Shown here one piece after another: positions 55,480 through 63,745 of a DNA stretch of 64,000 nt. Position 1 is the stretch's first letter. Every line of letters begins with the position of its first letter. The notes under the pieces are model-generated. The model was not told the origin of the DNA and ran no database searches. It saw nothing but the letters and a program-made list of their open reading frames with translations. Source of the stretch: Prado023 sp963777855 (GTDB taxonomy: Bacteria; Actinomycetota; Actinomycetes; S36-B12; CAIYMF01); the NCBI GenBank assembly GCA_963777855.1, contig CAVZRW010000012.1, positions 1 through 64,000 on the forward strand. The letters are read 5' to 3'. Position numbers and translations under genes: made by a program.

Positions 55480-57979
55480 GGGGCTGGCCAGGGCCCGTCG
55501 CCCCGTCGAGCCCGGGCACCCCGTCGAGCCCGGGCACCCCGTCGTGCCCGGGCACCCGGCCGAGCCCGGGCATCCCGCGGACCCCGGCCGACCCGTCGAG
55601 CGCCCACTCCGCACAGCTCCCGATCGACGAGCCAGCGGACCCGACCTCCGGCTCCTGCCCGCCACCGTGGGGGTGTGGAGCGGGCTCCTGTGCGTGCTCC
55701 TGGCCATGCCCACCGATGCGCTGGTCGTGGGCCTGGTCGGCCTGACCGTCGGGCTGGGCGCGGGGGTGGGGGCAGGGCGGGTGCGGAGTCGACGGCCGGG
55801 TGGGCCACGGTGGCAGCCCGGCCTCGCGATCGCCGCGGCGGCTGGGCTCGGGATCGCGCTGGGGAGCCTGCACGTGGCCCGGTTGCACCCCGAGCTGCTC
55901 GACGCGGCGGCGAGGGAGGGCGCGGTGCTGCGGGTGGACGCGCGCGTCACCGGCGACCCCGTCGAGCACCTGCCCACCCCCGATGGCGGTCGGCCGATGC
56001 CCGCCTCGTGGACGGTCCGGGCCCGCCTCGAGCGGGTCGATGTGCGAGGCCGGGCCTACTCCGTCCGCGCCCCGGTGGTCCTGCGCGGCGATGCGGTGGC
56101 GGGCATGTCCTTCGGCGAACGCGTCCACCTGGCCGCCCGTGCCCACCCACCACTGCGGCCCCAGGAGCACTCCCTGACGCTCAGCGTGCTCGGCGGGGCG
56201 CGCCCGCTGGCCCCGCCCGGGCTCGTGGCGCGGGCCACGACCCGGATCCGCACCGCGTTCCGGGAGGCCTGCGCCGGACTGCCGCCGGACGCCGCCGGCC
56301 TCCTGCTCGGCCTGGCCGTGGGTGATGAGTCGCTCGTCACGCCGCAGCTCGACGAGGCGATGGTCCGCGCCGGCCTCGCTCACCTCACCGCGGTCTCCGG
56401 TTCCAACACCGCGCTGGTGGCGGGCCTGGCGCTGGCCGCGGCGACCTGGCTGGGCCTGGGGTGGCGCAGTCGCGTCGCGTCCAGCGCGCTTGTGCTGGCC
56501 GGGTACGTCGTCCTCGTGCGCCCGCAGCCCAGCGTCCTTCGGGCTGCGGCCATGGGGGCGGTGGCACTGCTGGCGCTGACCGCCGGCGGGCGGCGCCGCG
56601 GTCCACCGGCCCTGCTCGCCGCCACCTTGTGCCTGCTCGTGGCCGTGCCCAGCTTCGCGGTCTCCGTCGGGTTCGCCCTGTCGGTAGCCGCCACGGCGGG
56701 ACTGCTGCTCGGCGGCCCCCCGATCGTGGCGCGACTTGCCCGCTGGCCGGTCACGGCGTGGATCCCGGACCCCGTGCGCGCGGCCCTGGCAGTCGCCCTC
56801 GCCGCGCACCTGGCCACGCTTCCCCTGGCTGTGATGCTGGGCAACGGCGCCAGCCTCGTGGCCCTGCCGGCCAACGTCGTGGTCACGCCGCTGGTGCCGG
56901 TGGCCACGGTCCTCGGGTTGGCGGCCGCGCTGGTGGCCCCCGTCCTGCCCGCCGTTGCCCACCTGCTGGCGATGCTGGCCGTCCCGGCCACGGCCAGCAT
57001 CGCCGCCGTGGCCCACCGGGCGGCCGGGACTCCTCACGGGGTGGTGGCGCTGCCGGCAGGGGCCGGTGCCGCGGTGGCCACGGCGCTGGTCCTGGCCGCA
57101 GGCCTCCTGCTCGGGGCGCGCGGCACCTGGCGCGATCGGCGGGTGCAGGTCGCGGGGGCCGTTCTGGTGGCGGTCGCGATCGGGACCACCCTCGTGCGTG
57201 ATGCCCGGTGGCCCCCGCCGGGCTGGGCGGTGCTGGCCTGCGACGTGGGCCAGGGTGACGCGATCGTGCTGCGCCGCCCGGGCTCCACGCAGGCCCTGCT
57301 GGTCGATGTCGGTCCGGACGGCGCCCGGATCTCGGACTGCCTGGCCGACGCCGGGGTGCGGGAGGTCGTGGTGCTGCTGACGCACTTCCACGCCGACCAC
57401 ATCGACGGCCTGGCCGCTGTGCTGGGCCGCTGGCCGGTCGCCATTGTGCTCAGCTCGCCGGTGCCCGAGCCCTCAACCGGCGCGGCCGAGGTTCTCGAGC
57501 AGACGCAGCGGGCCGGCGTGCCCCTGCGGGTGCTGCGCGGAGGCGACCATCTGACGGCCGCCGGGATCCCGCTCGAGGTGCTCTGGCCCCGCCGCCGCCT
57601 GGCCCAGTCCCCAGCGAACAACGCCAGCGTCGTGACTGTCGCGCGCATCCCGACGCAGGCCGGCCCCCTCGGGGTGCTGCTGGCTGGCGACATCGAACCC
57701 GAGGCGCAGGTCGCCATCATGGCTGGCCCGCCGCCGGATGTGTCCGTCGTGAAGGTCCCGCACCACGGGTCGCGCCACCAGGTGCCCGGATTCGCGGCGT
57801 GGGCGGGCGGGTCGGTCGCGCTGGTGTGCGTCGGTCAGGGCAACGACTACGGCCACCCGAGCCCAGCGACGCTGGACCAGTACCGCGGCGCCGGGGCGGT
57901 GGTCGGCCGCACCGACGAGCAGGGCGCGCTGGCTGTGGTGCCCCAGAGGGCTGGCCCAGCGCTGCAGGTGCAGCGCTGA
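55466..57979 (+). CDS. comEC: ComEC/Rec2 DNA-uptake channel
   Basis: The 837-residue protein has an N-terminal tail with five hexapeptides of the type G-H-P-x-x-P, coded by 18-bp repeats at 55502–55591. The membrane helices, the ComEC competence domain (L-T-A-V-S-G-S-N-T-A-L-V) and a C-terminal metallo-beta-lactamase domain with D-V-G-Q-G-D and T-H-F-H-A-D-H-I-D-G-L follow. It is the inner-membrane channel for single-stranded DNA. The reading frame is unbroken over 2.5 kb, unlike many neighbours. Confidence 0.94.
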   Translation: MSASEGLARARRPVEPGHPVEPGHPVVPGHPAEPGHPADPGRPVERPLRTAPDRRASGPDLRLLPATVGVWSGLLCVLLAMPTDALVVGLVGLTVGLGAGVGAGRVRSRRPGGPRWQPGLAIAAAAGLGIALGSLHVARLHPELLDAAAREGAVLRVDARVTGDPVEHLPTPDGGRPMPASWTVRARLERVDVRGRAYSVRAPVVLRGDAVAGMSFGERVHLAARAHPPLRPQEHSLTLSVLGGARPLAPPGLVARATTRIRTAFREACAGLPPDAAGLLLGLAVGDESLVTPQLDEAMVRAGLAHLTAVSGSNTALVAGLALAAATWLGLGWRSRVASSALVLAGYVVLVRPQPSVLRAAAMGAVALLALTAGGRRRGPPALLAATLCLLVAVPSFAVSVGFALSVAATAGLLLGGPPIVARLARWPVTAWIPDPVRAALAVALAAHLATLPLAVMLGNGASLVALPANVVVTPLVPVATVLGLAAALVAPVLPAVAHLLAMLAVPATASIAAVAHRAAGTPHGVVALPAGAGAAVATALVLAAGLLLGARGTWRDRRVQVAGAVLVAVAIGTTLVRDARWPPPGWAVLACDVGQGDAIVLRRPGSTQALLVDVGPDGARISDCLADAGVREVVVLLTHFHADHIDGLAAVLGRWPVAIVLSSPVPEPSTGAAEVLEQTQRAGVPLRVLRGGDHLTAAGIPLEVLWPRRRLAQSPANNASVVTVARIPTQAGPLGVLLAGDIEPEAQVAIMAGPPPDVSVVKVPHHGSRHQVPGFAAWAGGSVALVCVGQGNDYGHPSPATLDQYRGAGAVVGRTDEQGALAVVPQRAGPALQVQR

Positions 57980-58173
57980 GGTCCGGGCGGTCCAGCGCCG
58001 ACACTGAGCCGGGACGGGATGGGTGCACTCGGCCGCCAGCCCGCGCGATCGATCCGATGCACGCGTGCCGGGCCGGGCCCCCCGCTCGCAGCGCCGCCCG
58101 GGCGGGGCCCGGTGCATGCTGCACCCCGGTGGATGCCGGAGCGTGTCGCACCCCCGTGGGATGCTGTGCCCCG

Positions 58174-59205
58174 ATGAACGCCGCCCGCCCGACCCCCGCC
58201 CCGCCCGCCCCCGCGCCGCTGACCCTGCTGACCGGCGGCGAGCAGTTCCTGCTCGGTCGTGCGGTGGCCCGGGTGCTCGCCGCGGCCCGCGTCCAGGAGC
58301 CGGAACTCGAGCGCCGTGAGGTGGACGCCACCAGCCAGGGCGCCGCAGGGGAGCTGCTCTCGGCCCTGTCGCCGTCGCTGTTCGGTGAGGCGGCAGTGGT
58401 CGTGGTCGGGGGCCTGGAGGACGCCCCCGACCCCGTCACCGACACCCTTGTCGCCGCAGTCGCCGACCTGCCCGAGGCCACGTGGGTCGTGGCGCTGCAC
58501 TCGGGCATGCGCAACAAGAAGTCCCTGGAGCGGCTGCGTGCGGCTGCGGTGGGGATCGAGGAGATCGCCTGCGCGGAGGTCAAGAAGGGCCGTCCCACGC
58601 GCGAGCTGCTCGAGCACGAGGCCCGGCGGGCCGGTCGGCGGGTGACCACCGACGGCGTCGACGCCCTCGTGATGGCCCTCGGCTCGGACATCGGGCTGCT
58701 CGTGGGAGCACTCGAGCAGCTGATGGCCGACAACTCCGAGGACCCGATCGACGCCGCCGTGGTCACGGCCACGTTCGCCGGGGTCGCGGAGGTCAGCGGC
58801 TTCCAGCTCGCCGACGCCGTGTGGGAGGGCCGGGCCCTGGTGGCCCTGCAGCGGCTGCGCTGGGGGCTGGCCAGCCAGACGGTCTCAGGGGCCGGCGCCG
58901 TCGGTTCGATGGCCTCCGGCCTGCGCGCCATGGTGCGCGTCGCCGGTGCCCCGCGGGGCATGGGGGAGGCGGAGGTGGCCCGCAGCGCCGGGGTGCCGCC
59001 GTTCAAGGTGGCTGCGCTGCGCCGCGCGGCCACCAGTTGGGAACCCGCACAGTTGGCCGACGCCGCCGTCGAGCTCGCCGCGGTGGACGCGCGCATCAAG
59101 GGCGGCCTGCGCCCCGGCGAGAGCCTCGAGCAGGCGCAGAAGGTCCGCGCCCTCGAGGCGTTCGTCATCAGCACCGTCGGGCTGCGCGACCGAGCCGCAC
59201 GCTGA
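58174..59205 (+). CDS. holA: DNA polymerase III subunit delta
   Basis: Clamp-loader subunit of 343 residues. L-T-L-L-T-G-G-E-Q-F-L-L at the start, V-V-V-V-G-G-L-E-D-A, N-K-K-S-L-E-R-L and the C-terminal helical domain with F-K-V-A-A-L-R-R-A-A fit HolA. It lies between comEC and rpsT, the usual bacterial order. The ATG at 58174 is chosen because family sequence begins shortly after. Confidence 0.93.
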   Translation: MNAARPTPAPPAPAPLTLLTGGEQFLLGRAVARVLAAARVQEPELERREVDATSQGAAGELLSALSPSLFGEAAVVVVGGLEDAPDPVTDTLVAAVADLPEATWVVALHSGMRNKKSLERLRAAAVGIEEIACAEVKKGRPTRELLEHEARRAGRRVTTDGVDALVMALGSDIGLLVGALEQLMADNSEDPIDAAVVTATFAGVAEVSGFQLADAVWEGRALVALQRLRWGLASQTVSGAGAVGSMASGLRAMVRVAGAPRGMGEAEVARSAGVPPFKVAALRRAATSWEPAQLADAAVELAAVDARIKGGLRPGESLEQAQKVRALEAFVISTVGLRDRAAR

Positions 59206-59336
59206 TTTGGTCCCGGACGGGGGTCGTCCGGTATCCTAAGGACCTGCCCGCCACGTGTTGGCGGCTACAGGCTTGTGCGGGAGACCATCAGAGGGTCATC
59301 CGCTCCCCGAAACCCAGGAAGACGAAGGCTCACGAC

Positions 59337-59597
59337 GTGGCGAACATCAAGTCGCAGCTCAAGCGGATCAAGACCAACGAGAAGGCGCGCCAGCGCAACA
59401 AGGCTGTGACCTCCAGCCTGAAGACCTCCGTGCGCCGCTTCCGCGAGGCTGCCCAGGTCGGCGATGTCGAGAAGGCCCAGGAGTACGCCCGCGCGGCGTC
59501 CCGCCAGCTCGACAAGGCTGCCAGCAAGGGTGTCATCCACCGCAACCAGGCTGCCAACCGCAAGTCGGCCATCATGAAGCAGGCCGCGAGCCTCTGA
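59337..59597 (+). CDS. rpsT: 30S ribosomal protein S20
   Basis: Basic protein of 86 residues that binds 16S rRNA. A-N-I-K-S-Q-L-K-R-I-K-T-N-E-K-A-R-Q-R-N and I-H-R-N-Q-A-A-N-R-K-S are diagnostic. The GTG at 59337 is supported by GGAAGACGAAGG upstream. A terminator hairpin follows. Confidence 0.97.
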   Translation: MANIKSQLKRIKTNEKARQRNKAVTSSLKTSVRRFREAAQVGDVEKAQEYARAASRQLDKAASKGVIHRNQAANRKSAIMKQAASL

Positions 59598-59628
59598 CGT
59601 CGGGCCGGCCCCCCAGCCGGCTCCCGCA

Positions 59629-59654
59629 GCGCCATCCGTGACCACGGGTGGCGC
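59629..59654 (+). terminator. Terminator after rpsT
   Basis: GCGCCATCCGT at 59629–59639 pairs with ACGGGTGGCGC at 59644–59654 (one G-U pair) around a GACC loop. The following TTCGTC is only weakly T-rich. Confidence 0.75.
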
Positions 59655-59790
59655 TTCGTCATGTCCGGGGCGGGGCGACGGGTAGGCTTCCCGGCCCGGT
59701 GACTCTCTCGGCCTGACTCCCGGCCCGCCCTGGCATACCGTGGCGCGCAGGACCCCCGCGGGTGGGGGCCATTCCACGGGAGGCATGATC

Positions 59791-60627
59791 ATGGACGTCA
59801 ATACGTTGGTCGGAGCCGGTGAGGCCGGAGTGAGTGCCATGGCCGGGGGTCTGGCGAAGCTGCGCGCGTCCCTGGCCGAGTCAGGCGTTGTGGATGCCGA
59901 GGAGGTCCTCGAGGAGGCCGCCGAGTCCAGCGAGCCGGAGTGGCCGCTGCGCAAGGAGGTCATGGCGCTCGTGGCCGCGGCCAGCGAGCACACGGAGCGT
60001 TCCAAGAAGAAGGCAGCCGAGGCCGCTGCGGTGGCCCAGGAGAAGGTCGCCGCGCTGGCCCAGGCCGCCCAGGAGCGGGCCGCCGAGGCAGCCCAAGCGG
60101 CCTCCGAGAAGGCCTCGGTCGCCGCCGAGGTCGCCCAGGAGCGGGCCGCCGAGGCAGTCCAGGTTGCCTCGGAGAAGGCGTCCGAGGCTGCGACGCTGGC
60201 CTCGGACGTGGCGGCCGACACCTCGGCCTCCCTGACCACCTCCGCGCAGGAGGCCGCCTCGAGCGGCTCTCGCACGGGCAAGCTCGTCGCGGGGGCCCTC
60301 CTGGCGGGGGCCGCCGCGACCGGAAGCTACCTGGTGTGGCGCCGGCGCCAGGCCCCCCCGGCCTCGGACCTGTGGTCCGAGCACGCCCCCGACGAGGCCG
60401 CCGCAGCGGCGGAGTCCGCCCACGAGGGCATGGGCGGGATCGACGATCCCGGCGACGCGCTGGCCCAGGAGATCGACGAGGTCGCCGACGACCTCAGCGG
60501 CCAGGTGGTCGATGCCATCGAGACGCCGGAGGGCGCGGACGTCGAGGCGATCGCCGAGTCCGAGGTCGCGGCCGAGGAGATCGCCGATTCGGCGGGTCCG
60601 GCCGGCGAGGCGGGCAGCTCGGCCTGA
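59791..60627 (+). CDS. Ala/Glu-rich coiled-coil membrane protein
   Basis: The 278-residue protein has an N-terminal amphipathic part, a long Ala-rich helical section (about residues 70–150) with repeated A-A-Q-E-R-A-A-E-A and A-S-E-K-A-S units, one membrane helix (L-V-A-G-A-L-L-A-G-A-A-A-T-G-S-Y-L-V-W) followed by R-R-R, and an acidic C-terminus. The helical repeats resemble apolipoprotein/late-embryogenesis-type coils. The ATG at 59791 is preferred to that at 59785 because GGGAGG lies seven bases upstream of it. Function unknown; it stands alone between rpsT and lepA. Confidence 0.75.
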   Translation: MDVNTLVGAGEAGVSAMAGGLAKLRASLAESGVVDAEEVLEEAAESSEPEWPLRKEVMALVAAASEHTERSKKKAAEAAAVAQEKVAALAQAAQERAAEAAQAASEKASVAAEVAQERAAEAVQVASEKASEAATLASDVAADTSASLTTSAQEAASSGSRTGKLVAGALLAGAAATGSYLVWRRRQAPPASDLWSEHAPDEAAAAAESAHEGMGGIDDPGDALAQEIDEVADDLSGQVVDAIETPEGADVEAIAESEVAAEEIADSAGPAGEAGSSA

Positions 60628-60667
60628 GGCGCCGGGACGTCGGGCAACCTGTGGGACCATTGACCCC

Positions 60668-62515
60668 GTGCTGCCCGCCCCCGGATCGACCGACCAGTCG
60701 ATCATCCGCAACTTCTGCATCATCGCCCACATCGACCACGGCAAGTCCACGCTGGCCGACCGGATGCTGGAGCTCACCGGCGTCGTCGACGGCCGCGACA
60801 TGCGCGCCCAGTCCTGGACCGCATGGACATCGAGCGCGAGCGCGGCATCACCATCAAGAGCCAGGCCGTGCGCCTGCCGTACGCAGCCAGCGACGGCGTG
60901 GACTACGTGCTCAACCTCATCGACACCCCCGGGCACGTGGACTTCACCTACGAGGTCTCGCGCAGCCTCGCGGCCTGCGAGGGCGCGATCCTGCTGGTGG
61001 ACGCCACCCAGGGCATCGAGGCCCAGACGCTGGCCAACCTGTACCTGGCGCTGGACAACGACCTGGCGATCATCCCGGTGCTCAACAAGATCGACCTGCC
61101 GGCCGCCCAGCCCGAGCGCTAGCGCCGCCGAGCTGGCCCAGCATCATCGGCTGCGACCCGGCCGACGTGCTGCAGGTCAGCGCCAAGACCGGCGACGGGG
61201 TGCGCGAGCTGCTCGACGAGGTCGTGCGGCTCGTGCCGCCGCCGGCGGGGGATCCCGATGGCCCGGCCCGCGCGCTGATCTTCGACTCCTGTACGACACC
61301 TACCGGGGCGTGGTCACCTACGTGCGTGTCGTCGACGGGATGCTGTCCACCCGCGAGCGCATCGTCATGATGTCCACCGGCGCCCGAGCACGAGACCCTC
61401 GAGGTGGGGGTGATCTCCCCGCGAGCCGGTCCCGGCCCCGGCGATCGCCGCCGGCGAGGTGGGCTACCTGATCACCGGCGTCAAGGACGTGCGCCAGAGC
61501 CGCGTCGGCGACACCGTCACGGCCGCGAGCAAGCCGGCGCCACGAGCCCCTGCCGCGGCTACCGCGACCCGCAAGCCGATGGTGTTCTCCGGTCTCTACC
61601 CGATCGACGGCTCGGACTACCCCGAGCTGCGCGACGCCCTCGACAAGCTCAAGCTCAACGACGCCGCCCTGCGTCTACGAGCCGGAGACCTCCGCCGCCC
61701 TGGGCTTCGGGTTCCGCTGCGGCTTCCTGGGCCTGCTGCACATGGAGATCGTGCAGGAGCGCCTCGAGCGCGAGTTCAACCTCGACCTGATCTCCACGGC
61801 CCCGAACGTCGTCTACCAGGTGACCCTCGACGACGGCCGCCAGCTGGAGGTCACCAACCCCTCGGAGTACCCGACGCGGCAAGATCGCCGAGGTCCGCGA
61901 ACCCGTGGTCAGGGCCACCATCCTGAGCCCGACGGACTACGTGGGCGCGATCATGGAGCTCTGCCAGAACCGCCGCGGCAACCTCCTGGGGATGGACTAC
62001 CTGTCCGACACCCGCGTCGAGTTGCGCTACACGCTGCCGCTGGCCGAGATCGTGTTCGACTTCTTCGACGCGCTGAAGTCGCGCACCCGCGGCTACGCCT
62101 CCCTGGACTACGAGACCAGCCGGCGAGCAAGCCGCCGACCTGGTCAAGGTCGACATCCTGCTGCAACGGCGAGCCGGTGGACGCATTCTCGGCGATCGTG
62201 CACAAGGACAAGGCCTACGCCTACGGTGTGGCGCATGGCTGGCAAGCTCAAGGAGCTGATCCCGCGCCAGCAGTTCGAGGTGCCCGATCCAGGCTGCGAT
62301 CGGCTCGCGCGTGATCGCCCGCGAGACCGTGCGCGCCATGCGCAAGGACGTGCTCGGCCAAGTGCTACGGCGGCGACATCACCCGCAAGCGCAAGCTGCT
62401 GGAGAAGCAGAAGGAGGGCAAGAAGCGCATGAAGATGGTCGGTCGGGTCGAGATCCCCCAGGAGGCCTTCATCGCAGCGCTGAACACCGAGGGCGAGCAG
62501 GGCGCCAAGAAGTAG
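60668..62515 (+). CDS. lepA: Elongation factor 4, LepA (about 16 frameshift sites)
   Basis: Ribosome back-translocating GTPase. A-H-I-D-H-G-K-S-T (G1), D-T-P-G-H-V-D-F (G3), N-K-I-D-L (G4) and the C-terminal I-P-R-Q-Q-F-E-V-P and C-Y-G-G-D-I-T-R-K-R-K-L-L-E-K-Q-K-E are all visible, but in changing frames. Fourteen single-base gains and two losses explain the whole length. The corrected 1836 bases give 611 residues, the normal size. Twelve gains are an extra third base at a four-fold codon, for example at 61117–61120, 61419–61422, 61874–61877 and 62353–62356. The GTG at 60668 is the family-like start. I take the gene as functional in the organism but badly assembled here. Confidence 0.92.
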
Positions 62516-62576
62516 CGCGCCCACCCACGGCCACCCTCCGCCCACGGGCCAGGTCCGCCGCCCACCGGGCAAACCC

Positions 62577-62632
62577 TCCGCGAAGGGCATGACCCTACCC
62601 GTCGACCGGGAGGGTCGTGCCCTTCGCGGAGA
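62577..62632 (+). terminator. Strong terminator-like hairpin after lepA
   Basis: A 21-base arm at 62577–62597 pairs with 62612–62632 with one T-G mismatch (a G-U pair in RNA) and a 14-base loop that includes CCCGTCGACCGGG. No T-run follows. It is 61 bases after the lepA stop. Confidence 0.8.
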
Positions 62633-62712
62633 GTATTGAAGGTGGGGGCCGGGATGGTGGGTGCGTGGGGGCGCGGATGGAGCGGGGGTTGTGATGGGGA
62701 AGGTTGGGGCGT

Positions 62713-62728
62713 AATCTGATATCAGATT
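62713..62728. promoter_or_regulatory. Perfect 16-bp palindrome upstream of the SPFH gene
   Basis: AATCTGATATCAGATT is exactly self-complementary and AT-rich in GC-rich DNA. It ends 22 bases before the ATG of the SPFH gene, just upstream of its GAGGAGG. This is where an operator for a dimeric repressor is expected. The ribbon-helix-helix protein encoded after the SPFH gene is one candidate to bind it. Confidence 0.65.
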
Positions 62729-62750
62729 GATAGTCCCTGAGGAGGACGCC

Positions 62751-63728
62751 ATGAGCGCTGACGCGCCTTACGCCGGCACCACGCCGAGCCCGACCACCAC
62801 GCCACCGCCCCCGCTCACCGGGGCGGTGCCCACCACCACACCCCAGGTCACCGAGCGGCGTGCGCACAGCATCAGCGGCTGGCCCGTCGTCGTCCTCGGA
62901 GCGGCCGGGATCATCGGCTGCACGTGGGCCTTCGGCCACGCGATCGCCATCGCCGGTGAGGGTTTCGACCTGCCCCTCTACGCCTGGGCCAGCCTGGTCG
63001 GGCTCACGCTGATCATCATCCTGCTGGCCGGCCTGACCCCGGTTGCCCCGGGCCAGGCACGCGTGGTGCAGCTGCTCGGCCGCTACGTCGGCACGATCCG
63101 CCAGGACGGGTTGCGCTGGGTGAACCCGCTGACCACGCGCCGGGCCATCTCCACGCGCATCCGCAACCAGGAGACCGAGGTGCTCAAGGTCAACGACCTC
63201 GCGGGCAACCCGATCGAGATCGCGGCGGTGGTCGTCTGGCAGGTGACCGACACGGCCATGGCCAGCTTCGACGTCGACAACTTCGTCGACTTCGTCTCCA
63301 TCCAGACCGAGACCGCCGTGCGGCACATCGCCAACTCCTACCCGTACGACAACAACGCCGGCACCTCGCGGCTGAGCCTGCGCGACAACGCCGAGGAGAT
63401 CACCGCCGAGCTCAGCCGGGAGATCGGCCACCGGGTGGCCCCGGCCGGCGTGCAGATCATCGAGTCCCGGTTGACGCGCCTGGCCTACGCCGCCGAGATC
63501 GCCCAGGCGATGCTGCGCCGCCAGCAGGCCGATGCCGTGGTGGCCGCGCGGGCCCGGATCGTCGAGGGCGCGGTCGGGATGGTCGAGCAGGCCCTGCACC
63601 AGCTCGAGGACCAGGACGTGGTCGTGCTCGACGACGAGCGCAAGGCCGTCATGGTCTCGAACCTGCTCGTGGTGCTGTGCTCGGAGCAGAACACCCAGCC
63701 GGTGGTCAACGCCGGATCGCTGTACTGA
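62751..63728 (+). CDS. SPFH/Band 7 domain membrane protein
   Basis: The 325-residue protein has a Pro/Thr-rich N-terminus, two membrane helices (W-P-V-V-V-L-G-A-A-G-I-I-G and W-A-S-L-V-G-L-T-L-I-I-I-L-L-A) and an SPFH domain (V-A-P-G-Q-A-R-V-V-Q-L-L-G-R-Y, then N-Y-P-type segment and A-E-I-A-Q-A-M-L-R-R-Q-Q-A-D-A). SPFH proteins form membrane scaffolds for protease or lipid-domain functions. The ATG at 62751 follows GAGGAGG. A small ribbon-helix-helix gene follows after 17 bases, probably in the same operon. Confidence 0.9.
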   Translation: MSADAPYAGTTPSPTTTPPPPLTGAVPTTTPQVTERRAHSISGWPVVVLGAAGIIGCTWAFGHAIAIAGEGFDLPLYAWASLVGLTLIIILLAGLTPVAPGQARVVQLLGRYVGTIRQDGLRWVNPLTTRRAISTRIRNQETEVLKVNDLAGNPIEIAAVVVWQVTDTAMASFDVDNFVDFVSIQTETAVRHIANSYPYDNNAGTSRLSLRDNAEEITAELSREIGHRVAPAGVQIIESRLTRLAYAAEIAQAMLRRQQADAVVAARARIVEGAVGMVEQALHQLEDQDVVVLDDERKAVMVSNLLVVLCSEQNTQPVVNAGSLY

Positions 63729-63745
63729 AGCGCGGTCGAGGCGAC

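Noticed and set aside
15016..62356. Programmed +1 frameshifting or four-base codons as the cause of the frame breaks
   Set aside because: Sixteen shifts in lepA alone, with no common slippery sequence and many different quadruplets, cannot be a decoding signal for an essential protein. Two-allele fusion explains the data more simply.
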